The notes: generated from the sequence alone by a model not told the origin. Shown: positions 8,459 to 18,327, counted from the stretch's first letter. The stretch: 64,000 bases of DNA from Listeria cossartiae subsp. cossartiae (GCF_014224155.1 NZ_JAASUI010000001.1:1116001-1180000), one strand, 5' to 3'. Translations and numbers: made by a program.

Positions 8459-9503
8459 ACGACTACAAGCATTAGTTATCCCAGTTACAGCCGTTATCCT
8501 TGGACTTATCTGCGGTGCGATTATCATGCTTATTTTTGGATATGACCCAATTGCAGGTTATTCAGCACTTGTAGAAGGCGTTATCGGAGAACCTTTCTAC
8601 ATCGGTGAAACCATTCGCCAAGCTACACCATACATTTTAGTTGGTCTATCTGTTGCTGTTGCATTTAAAGCTGGTCTTTTCAACATCGGTGCAGAAGGTC
8701 AAATGCTTATGGGCTGGTTAGGTTCGATCATCATCGCAGTAAACTTTGATGGTTTAGCAAAATGGATTCATTTACCGCTTGCGATTATCACTGGTATGGT
8801 TTTCGGTGCGATTTGGGCATTCATTCCAGGTATTTTAAAAGCGACTTTACGCGTAAATGAAGTTATTGTAACAATCATGCTTAACTATACAGCACTTTAT
8901 ATTTTCAACTATGTAGTACAAAACTTACTTACAGATGGTTTAGATAAAACGCAAGAAGTTCATGCGTCTGCGTCTTTACAATCTGAATTATTACAATCAC
9001 TTACGGATTATTCCTCGCTACACTGGGGAATATTGATTGCTCTTGGTTTCGCAATTATTATTTGGATAATGTTAAATAAAACTACTTTTGGTTATGAAAT
9101 CGAAGCAGTTGGGTTTAACGAAAATGCCTCGCAATATGCCGGTATGAGTGTTAAGAAAACAATTATCTTTTCCATGGTTATTGCCGGAGCACTTGCTGGT
9201 CTTGGTGGTGTAATGGAAGGTCTTGGAACATACGGAACGGCTTATGTATTAACTTCTTCTCCAGGGATTGGGTTTGACGGTATTGCCGTTGCATTACTTG
9301 GAGGAAGTTCGCCAATCGGGATTGTCTTCTCTGCCATCTTGTTTGGGGCTCTAAAAGTAGGAGCACTAAACATGCCAGCAGTTGCAGGCGTTCCAAACGA
9401 ATTAGTCAATGTAATTATCGCTCTGATTATCTTCTTTGTGGCATCCAGCTACATTATCCGCTGGGCGATGGCAAAATTTAAGAAGGGGGCGAAAGCAGAA
9501 TGA
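8451..9503 (+). CDS. Nucleoside ABC transporter permease (NupP-like)
   Basis: An integral membrane permease of 350 residues in the BPD_transp_2 family, with about eight to nine hydrophobic segments. It contains the family stretch KAGLFNIGAEGQMLMG and, further on, a Gly-rich cytoplasmic loop (AGALAGLGG). The start overlaps the ATPase gene by 8 nt, and its stop overlaps the next permease start by 4 nt. It should form the channel with the following gene product. The pairing with the TcsA lipoprotein suggests nucleoside import. Confidence 0.92.
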   Translation: MSKRLQALVIPVTAVILGLICGAIIMLIFGYDPIAGYSALVEGVIGEPFYIGETIRQATPYILVGLSVAVAFKAGLFNIGAEGQMLMGWLGSIIIAVNFDGLAKWIHLPLAIITGMVFGAIWAFIPGILKATLRVNEVIVTIMLNYTALYIFNYVVQNLLTDGLDKTQEVHASASLQSELLQSLTDYSSLHWGILIALGFAIIIWIMLNKTTFGYEIEAVGFNENASQYAGMSVKKTIIFSMVIAGALAGLGGVMEGLGTYGTAYVLTSSPGIGFDGIAVALLGGSSPIGIVFSAILFGALKVGALNMPAVAGVPNELVNVIIALIIFFVASSYIIRWAMAKFKKGAKAE

Positions 9504-10450
9504 CAGCCATTTTAGCGACAATTGTTTCTAGTACACTGCTTATGGCAGGCCCACTAATTTTTACTGCTCTCGGGGGCGTTTATTCAGAACGAGGCGGTGT
9601 GGTTAATATTGGACTAGAAGGTATGATGGTTATGGGAGCATTCTCTGCTATCGTCTTCAACCTTACTTTCCAAGATACTTTTGGCAATTTAACTCCTTGG
9701 ATATCACTTATTGCGGCGATGGTCGTTGGGGGATTATTCTCTCTAGTACACGCTGTTGCAACAATTAACTTCCGCGCTGACCACGTAATCAGTGGTGTAG
9801 CGATTAACTTTTTAGCAACTGGTCTATCTTTATTCCTTGTAAAAGTAATTTATGATAAAGGCCAAACAGATCAAATTAAGTACTACTTTGGTAAACCGGA
9901 TATTCCTGTTTTGAGTGATATTCCAGTCATTGGTGATATTTTCTTCAAAAACATTCCGGTCATGAGTTATGTGGCGATTATTTTCGCTATCGTTTCTTGG
10001 TTTATTATTTACAAAACACGCTTTGGTCTTCGTCTTCGTTCTGTAGGGGAACATCCTCTTGCGGCAGACACAATGGGAATCAAAGTTCGCTGGATGAGAT
10101 ACCAAGGTGTTATCATTTCTGGTATTCTTGGTGGTCTAGGTGGCGCGGTTTACGCCCAATCCTTTACACTTGATTTCGGACACGCAACTATTTCCGGACA
10201 AGGTTATATGGCCCTTGCAGCGATGATTTTTGGTAAATGGAACCCGCTTGGAGCAATGGGGGCAGCAATCTTCTTCGGTTTTGCGCAATGTTTGGCAATT
10301 ACCGGTGGATCACTACCATTCTTCAAAGATATTCCAGACGTTTACTTACAAATTGCGCCTTATGTATTAACAATCCTTGCGCTAGTTGGCTTTATCGGTA
10401 AATCCGAAGCGCCAAAAGCAGATGGTGTGAACTACATTAAAGGTAAATAA
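9500..10450 (+). CDS. Nucleoside ABC transporter permease (NupQ-like)
   Basis: Second permease of the pair, 316 residues, same BPD_transp_2 family. It has the N-terminal motif YSERGGVVNIGLEGMMVMG and the matching loop SGILGGLGGAVYAQ. The start ATG lies in a 4-nt overlap with the previous stop codon. A strong terminator at 10458-10491 ends the operon, so tcsA plus three ABC genes form one transport unit, with a hairpin after tcsA that may make the binding protein more abundant. Confidence 0.92.
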   Translation: MTAILATIVSSTLLMAGPLIFTALGGVYSERGGVVNIGLEGMMVMGAFSAIVFNLTFQDTFGNLTPWISLIAAMVVGGLFSLVHAVATINFRADHVISGVAINFLATGLSLFLVKVIYDKGQTDQIKYYFGKPDIPVLSDIPVIGDIFFKNIPVMSYVAIIFAIVSWFIIYKTRFGLRLRSVGEHPLAADTMGIKVRWMRYQGVIISGILGGLGGAVYAQSFTLDFGHATISGQGYMALAAMIFGKWNPLGAMGAAIFFGFAQCLAITGGSLPFFKDIPDVYLQIAPYVLTILALVGFIGKSEAPKADGVNYIKGK

Positions 10451-10457
10451 TACGAGC

Positions 10458-10491
10458 AAACAGTCTAGATTAAATTCTAGGCTGTTTTTTT
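10458..10491 (+). terminator. Terminator of the nucleoside transporter operon
   Basis: The arms AAACAGTCTAGA and TCTAGGCTGTTT, with one mismatch, are followed by a run of T. Confidence 0.85.
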
Positions 10492-10502
10492 ATGCTAGAA
10501 AA

Positions 10503-10531
10503 TTGTGTGTCAGAACAACTTAGGATACAAT
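10503..10531 (+). promoter_or_regulatory. Promoter of the M16 peptidase pair
   Basis: TTGTGT (10503-10508) and TACAAT (10526-10531) are 17 bp apart. The predicted start is downstream of the in-frame upstream ATG at 10505, supporting the later start at 10568. Confidence 0.6.
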
Positions 10532-10567
10532 AGGAAAGTGAGATCATTGCTTGAAAGGAGCATTATA

Positions 10568-11860
10568 ATGACAGACAAAATATTTCAAGAAAAAGTTGGC
10601 CCAGTTGCTCTGACAATTGTTCCAACCCAAAAATATAAATCCAATAAAATTGTTTTTAAATTTCGCGCTCCATTAGAAAGAGAAACAGTAACTAAACGGG
10701 CTTTACTTTCGATATTATTAGAAACAAATAGTGAAAAATATCCAACTCAAACGGATTTTAGAAAAAAGTTAGCGAATCTTTATGGTGCCAATTTTTATAC
10801 GACTACTGCCAAAAAAGGCAATGAACATGTATTAACCGTGATTTTTGATATGATAGACGGCCAATATGTATCCGATGGAAATCATATTTTAAAAGATGCA
10901 TTTGCGTTTATAGAACAAGCATTATTCCATCCAAACGTAGCAAATGGTGCCTTTAATGAAGAAACGCTTGCTCGTGAAAAAGCGAATTTAAAAAGTAGTT
11001 TAGAAGGCATTTATGATGATAAAATCCGTTTTGCCTCCAAACGATTGATAGAAGAAATGTTCCAAGACGATGCGTTTCGCTTTGGTTCAGCCGGGATCTT
11101 AGAAGATATTGACGCTATCACAGCGAAAGATTTGTACGATTACTATCTACAATTTATCGCAGAAGATACGGTCGAAATATTCATTTGCGGAGATGTGGCA
11201 ACAGAAGAAGTCATGCCGCTTATCGAAAAAATGGCTTTTGCGCCGCGTGCTGAACGAAAAGGTGTTTTTTATACAAAAGAAGCGCCGAAAGAAGTGCGTG
11301 TGATTCACGAGCAACAAGCAATCAACCAAGGGAAACTTGTACTTGGTTATCAAACTGAAACGTTATTTGGAGACGATGATTTTGTGGCGCTTCAACTTGC
11401 GAACGGACTGCTTGGCGGATTTGCAAACTCCAAAATCTTCATCAATGTGCGTGAAAAAGCAAGTCTAGCTTATTACGCTTCTAGCCGAATTGATTCTTTC
11501 AAAGGCTACATGATTATTTCAGCTGGAATCGATGAAGTGAATTACGAGCAAGCATTGTCAATTATCGAAGAACAAGTCGTCGCAATGAAACAAGGCGATT
11601 TTACAGAAGATGAATTAAACCAAACAAAAGAAATGCTCATTAACCAACTGCTTGAAACAAATGACCAAGCGCAAGGCCTAATTGAACTCGTGTACAACAA
11701 TGTTTTACGCGAAGCTAACTTAGACTTAGAGAATTGGATTGCAAAAATCAAACAAGCGACGAAAGAAGAAGTAGTTGCTGCCATCAATAAAATTAAACCA
11801 GATACTATTTATTTCTTGAGCAAGGGAGGAGAAGAACTTCATGGAAAAAATCACATTTGA
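10568..11860 (+). CDS. M16 peptidase-like protein without zinc motif (YmfF-like)
   Basis: A 430-residue member of the M16 (insulinase/processing peptidase) family and probable partner of the next gene product. The usual HxxEH zinc motif is missing; the equivalent segment reads LLSILLETNS. The C-terminal half keeps the M16 core with the R/Y segment NVREKASLAYYASSR. Such catalytically silent subunits pair with active ones in other M16 proteases; pairing here is inferred from the 20-nt gene overlap. ATG 10568 has GAAAGGAG 7 nt upstream. In Bacillus the equivalent genes lie in the same place, before rodZ and pgsA. Confidence 0.88.
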   Translation: MTDKIFQEKVGPVALTIVPTQKYKSNKIVFKFRAPLERETVTKRALLSILLETNSEKYPTQTDFRKKLANLYGANFYTTTAKKGNEHVLTVIFDMIDGQYVSDGNHILKDAFAFIEQALFHPNVANGAFNEETLAREKANLKSSLEGIYDDKIRFASKRLIEEMFQDDAFRFGSAGILEDIDAITAKDLYDYYLQFIAEDTVEIFICGDVATEEVMPLIEKMAFAPRAERKGVFYTKEAPKEVRVIHEQQAINQGKLVLGYQTETLFGDDDFVALQLANGLLGGFANSKIFINVREKASLAYYASSRIDSFKGYMIISAGIDEVNYEQALSIIEEQVVAMKQGDFTEDELNQTKEMLINQLLETNDQAQGLIELVYNNVLREANLDLENWIAKIKQATKEEVVAAINKIKPDTIYFLSKGGEELHGKNHI

Positions 11861-13127
11861 GCAAGTAAAAGAAGCAGTCTTTCATGAAAAAATGGCAAAT
11901 GGCTTACAAGTGTATCTCCTTCCAAAACAAGGATTTAGTAAGACTTATGCCGTATTCACAACAAATTACGGGGCAATCGATAACAACTTCGTCCCAATTG
12001 GCGAAACCGAATTCACGAAAGTTCCAGACGGCATTGCCCATTTCTTAGAACATAAAATGTTTGAAAAAGAAGACGGCGATGTATTCTTCAAATTCGGCGA
12101 AAAGGGCGCATTTACGAACGCATTCACCTCTTTTACCAAAACAGCGTATCTTTTCTCAAGTACTTCTCGCGTAGAAGAAAACTTGGAAACGTTAATTGAT
12201 TTCGTACAAGAGCCATATTTCACCGAAGAAACTGTCGAAAAAGAAAAAGGCATTATCGGTCAAGAAATCAGAATGTATGATGACGATCCAGATTTTCGCG
12301 CTTATTTTGGCGTAATTGAAAACATGTATCATCATCACCCAGTAAAAATTGATATCGCGGGAACAGTCGAATCCATCGCGGAAATTAACAAAGATTTACT
12401 TTACCTTTGTTATAACACGTTCTATCATCCGAGCAACATGGTCCTTTTCGTTGTAGGAAACTTAGAACCTGAACAAATGATGGACCAAATTCGTGCCAAC
12501 CAAGCGAAAAAAGAATTTGCTGAAGCTGCACCAATCAAACGCCATTTCCCAGAAGAACCGAAAACCGTTGCGGTAAAAGAACGCAAAATCCATTTTCCAG
12601 TTCAAATCGCTAAAAACTTAGTTGGAATTAAAGAAGATATCGGTTCCTTGGAAGGACAAGCGGCATTAAAACAAGAAATTATCGGGGATGTTGCTTTAGA
12701 AATGCTATTCGGTACAACCTCTGACACCTACTTGAAGCTATATAACGAAGGAATCATTGATGACACATTCGGCTATGATTATACACTTCAAGATAGCTTT
12801 TCATTCGTGCTTGTCGGTGGAGATGCAAAAGACCCAGATAAACAAACGACCAAAATCAAAGAAGCCATTCAAGCAGCAGCTAAAAATGGTTTAAACGAAG
12901 CAGATTTAGCGCTCGTTAAACGCAAACGCATCGGCCAATTTTTACGTTCACTGAATTCACCAGAGTTTATCGCGAACCAATTTAGCCAATACGTTATGAA
13001 ATCAGCCTCTTTATTTGATATTTTACCTTTAATGGAAAAAGTGACTTTAGAAGAAGTAAATCATTTCGTTAAAAACTTGGATGAAGAAGAGCGGACAACG
13101 AGTTTCCAATTACTTCCAGAGCAATAA
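11841..13127 (+). CDS. M16 zinc metallopeptidase (YmfH-like)
   Basis: A 428-residue M16 family peptidase with an intact zinc site HFLEH (His67, Glu70, His71); a downstream glutamate in the stretch EKGIIGQEIRMY would supply the third ligand. The start overlaps the preceding YmfF-like gene by 20 nt, with a GGGAGGAG ribosome-binding site inside the upstream gene. The pair is probably a heterodimer with one active and one inactive subunit. The substrate is unknown. Confidence 0.9.
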   Translation: MEKITFEQVKEAVFHEKMANGLQVYLLPKQGFSKTYAVFTTNYGAIDNNFVPIGETEFTKVPDGIAHFLEHKMFEKEDGDVFFKFGEKGAFTNAFTSFTKTAYLFSSTSRVEENLETLIDFVQEPYFTEETVEKEKGIIGQEIRMYDDDPDFRAYFGVIENMYHHHPVKIDIAGTVESIAEINKDLLYLCYNTFYHPSNMVLFVVGNLEPEQMMDQIRANQAKKEFAEAAPIKRHFPEEPKTVAVKERKIHFPVQIAKNLVGIKEDIGSLEGQAALKQEIIGDVALEMLFGTTSDTYLKLYNEGIIDDTFGYDYTLQDSFSFVLVGGDAKDPDKQTTKIKEAIQAAAKNGLNEADLALVKRKRIGQFLRSLNSPEFIANQFSQYVMKSASLFDILPLMEKVTLEEVNHFVKNLDEEERTTSFQLLPEQ

Positions 13128-13219
13128 ACAAATTTATGTCTTTTTTTAGTATAAAAAATGGCATAAATTCCTGAGTCATGCTATCATAAAAGAAATAGAC
13201 TGGAAAGGGTTGCCTTTTT

Positions 13220-13951
13220 TTGGATAAAGAGATAAAATATGCTTTTGTAACTGGTGCTAGCGGAGAGATTGGACAAGCAATTTGTTTATCCCTTGCGAAA
13301 GCTGGCTGGAACTTGTATCTTCACTATTATCAAAATAAACAAGCAGTAGAAACATTATTGCCACAATTACAAGCAGAAGAAGTAGATGTAATACTTATTC
13401 AAGCTGATTTTGATGATTTAGCAAGTTTAGCAGAAATGGAAAAGCAAGTTTTTCAAGTAGATGCTTTTATTCATGCAGCAGGGCAGGCTCACTATAGTTT
13501 ATTCCAGGATACTACAGATACAATTATAGCTGAACTGTGGAATGTTCATATGTTCATGCCGATGAAATTAATCCGTACTTTTATGCCAAAGCTAATGAAA
13601 AGTAGCCAAGGAAGAATTATTTTCATTAGTTCAATATGGGGAGAAATTGGTGCGTCGATGGAAGTAGCGTACTCCACTGTAAAAGGTGCACAAATAGCCT
13701 TTTGCCGTGCGCTAAGCCAAGAAGTAGGACTGTCTGGAATAACCGTTAATGCAGTGACTCCAGGAGTTGTAGAAACAAAAATGATGGATCAATTTGCAGA
13801 CGATGAGAAGGAAGTGTTACGTCAAGAAATCCCTTTAAAACGTTTTGCAAAACCCGAAGAAATTGCAGAAACTGTAGAATTTTTAACAAGTAAAAAAGCA
13901 AGCTATATCACTGGAGAAGTTTTGCGCTTAAATGGCGGTTGGCTTATGTAA
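13220..13951 (+). CDS. Short-chain dehydrogenase/reductase (FabG-like, YmfI)
   Basis: A 243-residue classical SDR. It has the NAD(P)-binding TGASGEIG near the N-terminus, the active-site Ser in ISSIWGE, then Tyr-x-x-x-Lys as YSTVK, and a C-terminal LNGGWLM typical of 3-oxoacyl-ACP reductase-like proteins. The TTG start at 13220 follows AAAGGG by about 10 nt, a weak arrangement. The position between the M16 pair and rodZ matches Bacillus ymfI. The substrate is not known, and a role in fatty-acid elongation is only a family inference. Confidence 0.87.
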   Translation: MDKEIKYAFVTGASGEIGQAICLSLAKAGWNLYLHYYQNKQAVETLLPQLQAEEVDVILIQADFDDLASLAEMEKQVFQVDAFIHAAGQAHYSLFQDTTDTIIAELWNVHMFMPMKLIRTFMPKLMKSSQGRIIFISSIWGEIGASMEVAYSTVKGAQIAFCRALSQEVGLSGITVNAVTPGVVETKMMDQFADDEKEVLRQEIPLKRFAKPEEIAETVEFLTSKKASYITGEVLRLNGGWLM

Positions 13952-14002
13952 TTTTTAGCAAAAAAATGGAAATTTGAAATTAGTAATGGTAGGTGTTTAA
14001 TT

Positions 14003-14932
14003 TTGACAGAACTCGGTGATAAACTGAAACAAGCTAGACGTGAAAAAGGACTCAGTTTAGATGACTTGCAACAAATAACGAAAATTCAAAAACGTTATTT
14101 AGTAGCGATTGAAGAAGGAAATTATGCGGTAATGCCTGGAAAATTTTATGCAAGGGCATTTATTAAACAATATGCAGAGGCAGTTGGGCTCGATAGCACA
14201 ACGCTTTTTGACGAGTTTGAAAGCGAAGTTCCTGAAACACCGCAACAAGAAGTAGTAAATAACGAGCCAACACGCGTTCAAAGTAAAAGAAATCCAATTC
14301 CTGCACAAGCTGTAGGCAATCAGAGTAACGCTCGTAATCGTTTCTTTGATATTTTACCAAAAATCCTTATCGCTTTATTTATCGTTTTTATTCTTTTCAT
14401 CGTATGGTTCTTCTTGCTTAATAAACAAGATAATTCCACAGAGAAAGTAAAAACAGACACAAGTAATCCTACTGTAAAAGTAGAAGATTCCACAAAAAAC
14501 GAGGACACAAGTAAAGATACAGAGAAAAAAGATACGACATCTGACGAAGATAAATCATCAGATACAACGGAAAAAACAGAAGATACACCGAAAGAAGTGG
14601 AAGTGACTAAAGGAGAAACATCGGGTAATGCCACTACGTATACAGTGAAAAATACCGATAAAATGACTTTATCACTTAGCGCAACAGGTGATTCATGGAT
14701 CGGCGTTTCCGATGCAAATGGCAGCACGATTCAAAATATAACATTGTCCACGCAAAATCCATCTACTGAAATTGATTTAGGCGACAACAAGACAGTTTCT
14801 ATCGTTATCGGAAATTCTCCTGTTACTACCGTTAAAATCAATGGCAAACAGCTGGAACTAGCGCCGGATCTTGTTAAACAAGTCTTAACAATTAACTTAG
14901 AAGCGAGCGATACTAGCTCAGATGCTGAATAA
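14003..14932 (+). CDS. rodZ: RodZ-like cell-shape protein (YmfM-like)
   Basis: A 309-residue bitopic membrane protein. It has an N-terminal helix-turn-helix of the Cro/RodZ type (about residues 3-70), a linker, one membrane span (about 120-139), a Thr/Lys/Asp/Glu-rich extracytoplasmic stalk (about 140-205) and a C-terminal DUF4115-type beta domain. RodZ couples MreB filaments to the elongation machinery. The TTG at 14003 is preceded by GGTAGGTG. The location before pgsA is conserved in Bacillales. It ends before a clear terminator. Confidence 0.9.
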   Translation: MTELGDKLKQARREKGLSLDDLQQITKIQKRYLVAIEEGNYAVMPGKFYARAFIKQYAEAVGLDSTTLFDEFESEVPETPQQEVVNNEPTRVQSKRNPIPAQAVGNQSNARNRFFDILPKILIALFIVFILFIVWFFLLNKQDNSTEKVKTDTSNPTVKVEDSTKNEDTSKDTEKKDTTSDEDKSSDTTEKTEDTPKEVEVTKGETSGNATTYTVKNTDKMTLSLSATGDSWIGVSDANGSTIQNITLSTQNPSTEIDLGDNKTVSIVIGNSPVTTVKINGKQLELAPDLVKQVLTINLEASDTSSDAE

Positions 14933-14944
14933 TTTGTTTTATAT

Positions 14945-14981
14945 GGCGAAATCTGCTCATTAGATTTCGCCAACATTTTTT
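14945..14981 (+). terminator. Terminator after rodZ
   Basis: A perfect 10-bp stem GGCGAAATCT/AGATTTCGCC with a 7-nt loop, followed by AACATTTTTT. Confidence 0.85.
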
Positions 14982-15022
14982 ATAATTACATACTTTTTAA
15001 ATGTAAAAAAGGAGAGAAAAAG

Positions 15023-15601
15023 ATGAATTTACCAAATAAATTGACGGTTATTCGCATTTTTATGATACCTATTTTCGTCATTCTTTGTGTTGTACCATTT
15101 GACTGGGGGAGCGTTACTTGGCTTGATTCGACTATTCCAGTTACAAGTTTAGTAGCAACGATTATTTTCATCGTAGCAGCCCTTACAGACTGGTTTGATG
15201 GACATTTAGCGCGTAAGTATAACTTGATTACCAATTTCGGGAAGTTTGCAGATCCAATGGCAGATAAATTACTCGTAGCGGCAGCGTTCATTATTCTTGT
15301 AGAAATGCATATCGCGCCGTCTTGGGTAGTTATTTTAATTATTAGCCGTGAGCTAGCTGTTACCGGTCTTCGTTTACTACTAGTGGAAGGCGGCGAAGTG
15401 CTTGCAGCTGGTCAACTTGGGAAAATTAAAACATTCACACAAATGATTGCTATCCCGCTAATGTTACTAAACAATTTCCCATTTGCTTGGACTGGCATTC
15501 GCGTGGATTTAGTTTTCTTATATGTATGTGCATTCTTTGCTGTATGGTCAGGGATCGACTATTTCTACAAAAACCGTGGCGTATTCAAAGGTTCTATGTA
15601 A
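15023..15601 (+). CDS. pgsA: CDP-diacylglycerol-glycerol-3-phosphate 3-phosphatidyltransferase
   Basis: An integral membrane enzyme making phosphatidylglycerophosphate, the committed step to phosphatidylglycerol and cardiolipin. The CDP-alcohol phosphotransferase signature D-G-x2-A-R-x8-G-x3-D-x3-D is complete, spanning from DGHLAR to FADPMAD. There are several hydrophobic segments over 192 residues, the normal length. The ATG at 15023 follows AAAAGGAGAG. It lies between rodZ and cinA, as in Bacillus, and is closed by a terminator. Confidence 0.96.
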   Translation: MNLPNKLTVIRIFMIPIFVILCVVPFDWGSVTWLDSTIPVTSLVATIIFIVAALTDWFDGHLARKYNLITNFGKFADPMADKLLVAAAFIILVEMHIAPSWVVILIISRELAVTGLRLLLVEGGEVLAAGQLGKIKTFTQMIAIPLMLLNNFPFAWTGIRVDLVFLYVCAFFAVWSGIDYFYKNRGVFKGSM

Positions 15602-15606
15602 TAAAT

Positions 15607-15636
15607 AAAAAAAGCATACCATTGTGTGCTTTTTTT
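15607..15636 (+). terminator. Terminator after pgsA
   Basis: The stem GCATAC/GTGTGC with flanking A7 and T7 is a typical intrinsic terminator. Confidence 0.85.
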
Positions 15637-15668
15637 CTATACAAAAAATGAAATGGGGATGAAACATA

Positions 15669-16916
15669 ATGGCAAGTGCAGAGATTATTGCAGTAGGAAC
15701 AGAGCTATTACTTGGACAAATTGTGAATTCTAATGCAGCATTTATTTCACAAGAATTAGCTGCTGACGGAATATATGTATACCATCACACAGTCGTTGGG
15801 GATAATCCAGCACGTTTAAAAGAAGTGATTGAGATTGCTGAAAAACGCAGTGATATTTTAATTTTCACAGGTGGACTTGGACCGACAGAAGACGATATTA
15901 CGAAACAAATTTTAGCCGCCCATTTACAAAAACAATTAGTAGAAGATGAATACCACATGCACAAAATTACCGAGTATTTCGCTTCCAGAAATAAACCAAT
16001 GACGGAAAATAATAAGTTGCAAGCGGTTATTATTGAAGATTCCATTGTTCTAAATAACGACTATGGTTTTGCGGCTGGGATGTACTTGAAAGAGAACAAA
16101 CATACCTATGTATTACTTCCAGGACCACCGTCTGAAATGAAGCCAATGTTTACGAGTTATGCAAATCCACTACTTTTAAGCGAAAGTGGTGATCAAAACA
16201 TTTTAGAATCCAAAATTTTGCGCTTTTTTGGCATTGGAGAATCCCAATTAGCGGCTGATTTAAATGATTTAATTATTACACAAGTCAACCCAACAATTGC
16301 GACTTATGCTGGCGATAATGAAGTAGTTGTCCGAATTACGGCAACTGCTAAAACACAAGAAGAAGCAAGCGCACTCGTTCGCGATACCGAACAAGAAATA
16401 CTTCGTCGCGATGGCACTTTTTTATATGGTTACGGAGAAGTTTCTTTATCTGAATTAGTGACGGCAATGCTACTAGAGAAAGAACTCACAATTTCAGCTG
16501 CAGAAAGTTTCACTGCTGGCTTATTCCAAGCCGAAATTGCTCGTTTCCCCGGCATTTCTAAAATTTTCAAAGGTGGAATGGTAACTTACAGTGCAGAAGC
16601 GAAACAATCTATTTTAGAAGTTTCCCCTCAAACAATAAAAGAAAAAGGCGTTGTAAGCGAGGAATGCGCAAAAGAAATGGCTGAAAATGTAAGTCGCCTT
16701 TGTAATACTGATATCGGTGTTAGTTTTACAGGTGTTGCGGGGCCTGATAGTTTAGAAGGACATCCAGCAGGGACTATTTGGATTGGATTGAGCGTGAAAG
16801 GTCACAAAACAGAAGCGTATCAATTTGTGTATGGAAGAGATAGAAACCACAATCGTCGCCGCGCAGTAATGCAAGGATTTCAGTTGATTAAGCAGTTTTT
16901 AGATACAAATAAATGA
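15669..16916 (+). CDS. cinA: CinA-family protein (competence/damage-inducible; NMN deamidase domain)
   Basis: A 415-residue two-domain protein. The N-terminal MoCF/molybdopterin-binding-like domain shows GTELLLGQIVNSNA and FTGGLGPTEDD. The C-terminal CinA domain shows AAESFTAGLFQAEIA and FTGVAGPDS. The C-terminal domain has nicotinamide-mononucleotide deamidase activity in several bacteria, and the N-terminal domain can act as an ADP-ribose pyrophosphatase. ATG 15669 follows a GGGGATG site. It sits just upstream of recA, with no strong terminator between them, so part of recA transcription may come from cinA, as in streptococci and Bacillus. Confidence 0.95.
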   Translation: MASAEIIAVGTELLLGQIVNSNAAFISQELAADGIYVYHHTVVGDNPARLKEVIEIAEKRSDILIFTGGLGPTEDDITKQILAAHLQKQLVEDEYHMHKITEYFASRNKPMTENNKLQAVIIEDSIVLNNDYGFAAGMYLKENKHTYVLLPGPPSEMKPMFTSYANPLLLSESGDQNILESKILRFFGIGESQLAADLNDLIITQVNPTIATYAGDNEVVVRITATAKTQEEASALVRDTEQEILRRDGTFLYGYGEVSLSELVTAMLLEKELTISAAESFTAGLFQAEIARFPGISKIFKGGMVTYSAEAKQSILEVSPQTIKEKGVVSEECAKEMAENVSRLCNTDIGVSFTGVAGPDSLEGHPAGTIWIGLSVKGHKTEAYQFVYGRDRNHNRRRAVMQGFQLIKQFLDTNK

Positions 16917-17048
16917 TTTTCGCTAGTAGAAAATGAAGAAACAGCCTGAAAAAATCAAAAATAAGCAATAAAAAAGTATTAGACGAACGCCGGAAATCCC
17001 GTTATAATGGGAAAGAAAGCAGCCGGTGCTTACACAAAATAAAAAATA

Positions 17049-17062
17049 CGAATAAATGTTCG
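17049..17062 (+). promoter_or_regulatory. LexA (SOS) box upstream of recA
   Basis: CGAATAAATGTTCG matches the Gram-positive LexA consensus CGAACNNNNGTTCG at all but one specified base. It lies immediately upstream of the recA -35 box. Confidence 0.85.
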
Positions 17063-17070
17063 CTTTTTGC

Positions 17071-17099
17071 TTGCTTCTCACTCTAAAATGCGTTATAGT
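17071..17099 (+). promoter_or_regulatory. Sigma-A promoter of recA
   Basis: TTGCTT (17071-17076) and TATAGT (17094-17099) are 17 bp apart. The leader contains a weak AU hairpin with a T-run at 17109-17130. A second TATAAT at 17003-17008 could be an upstream promoter. Confidence 0.65.
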
Positions 17100-17185
17100 A
17101 ATTCTAGGAAAAACATTCTGACTGTTTTTTGAGAGAGAAGAAGTAGAAAAACAGCTATTAGGATATTTATGAAGGAGGCAACATT

Positions 17186-18229
17186 GTGAATGATCGTCAA
17201 GCGGCATTAGACCAAGCTTTAAAACAAATTGAAAAACAATTCGGTAAAGGTTCCATTATGAAATTAGGGGAACATTCAGATCAAAATATATCTACTATTT
17301 CTAGTGGTTCATTAGCATTAGATATTGCTTTAGGAGTTGGCGGATACCCTCGTGGTCGTATTATTGAAGTATACGGACCAGAGAGTTCTGGTAAAACAAC
17401 AGTTGCACTTCACGCGATTGCAGAAGTACAAGCGCAAGGCGGAACAGCAGCATTTATCGATGCAGAGCACGCGTTAGATCCAGCTTATGCCAAAAATCTT
17501 GGTGTAAACATTGATGAATTATTATTATCCCAACCAGATACAGGAGAGCAAGCATTAGAGATTGCAGAAGCTTTAGTTAGAAGTGGCGCAGTGGATATGT
17601 TAGTAATTGACTCTGTTGCAGCACTTGTACCACGTGCTGAAATCGAAGGTGAGATGGGTGATGCACACGTTGGTTTACAAGCTCGTTTAATGTCTCAAGC
17701 ATTACGTAAACTTTCTGGTGTTATTAATAAATCAAAAACCATTGCTATCTTCATTAACCAAATTCGTGAAAAAGTCGGCGTTATGTTCGGTAACCCAGAG
17801 ATTACTCCAGGTGGACGTGCGCTTAAATTCTACTCGACTGTTCGTTTAGAAGTTAGACGTGCTGAACAACTGAAACAAGGTACAGACGTAATGGGTAACA
17901 AAACAAAAATCAAAGTCGTAAAAAACAAAGTAGCACCACCATTCCGTATTGCTGAAGTAGACATCATGTACGGTGAAGGTATTTCACGCGAAGGCGAGCT
18001 TGTTGATATGGCCGCTGAAGTGGACGTAATCAATAAGAGTGGTTCATGGTATTCTTATAAAGAAGAACGTATCGGTCAAGGCCGTGAGAATGCCAAACAA
18101 TATCTGAAAGAACACACTGATATTCGTGATGAGATTTCTAAACGCGTTCGTGAAGAATACGAAATTGATGGCAACAAAGAACCTCTTGACGAAAACGAAG
18201 AAACTTTAAGCTTACTAGATGATGAATAA
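17186..18229 (+). CDS. recA: Recombinase RecA
   Basis: A 347-residue strand-exchange recombinase and SOS co-protease. The Walker [10 protein letters not shown], the Walker B-like LVIDSVAAL, the loop-2 region around [16 protein letters not shown] and the acidic C-terminal tail are all present. The GTG at 17186 follows GAAGGAGGC. The LexA box at 17049-17062 shows that it belongs to the SOS regulon. It ends in a clear terminator. Confidence 0.99.
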   Translation: MNDRQAALDQALKQIEKQFGKGSIMKLGEHSDQNISTISSGSLALDIALGVGGYPRGRIIEVYGPESSGKTTVALHAIAEVQAQGGTAAFIDAEHALDPAYAKNLGVNIDELLLSQPDTGEQALEIAEALVRSGAVDMLVIDSVAALVPRAEIEGEMGDAHVGLQARLMSQALRKLSGVINKSKTIAIFINQIREKVGVMFGNPEITPGGRALKFYSTVRLEVRRAEQLKQGTDVMGNKTKIKVVKNKVAPPFRIAEVDIMYGEGISREGELVDMAAEVDVINKSGSWYSYKEERIGQGRENAKQYLKEHTDIRDEISKRVREEYEIDGNKEPLDENEETLSLLDDE

Positions 18230-18239
18230 ATAATTGCTA

Positions 18240-18278
18240 AATACGTGATGGGAATTTACTTCCTGTCGCGTATTTTTT
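18240..18278 (+). terminator. Terminator after recA
   Basis: AATACG...CGTATT with inner GGAA/TTCC pairing, followed by TTTTTT. Confidence 0.8.
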
Positions 18279-18327
18279 GTTATTTTAAAAAAACTAAGGA
18301 AAATAAGCTGACATTTCATTCCTTTCC

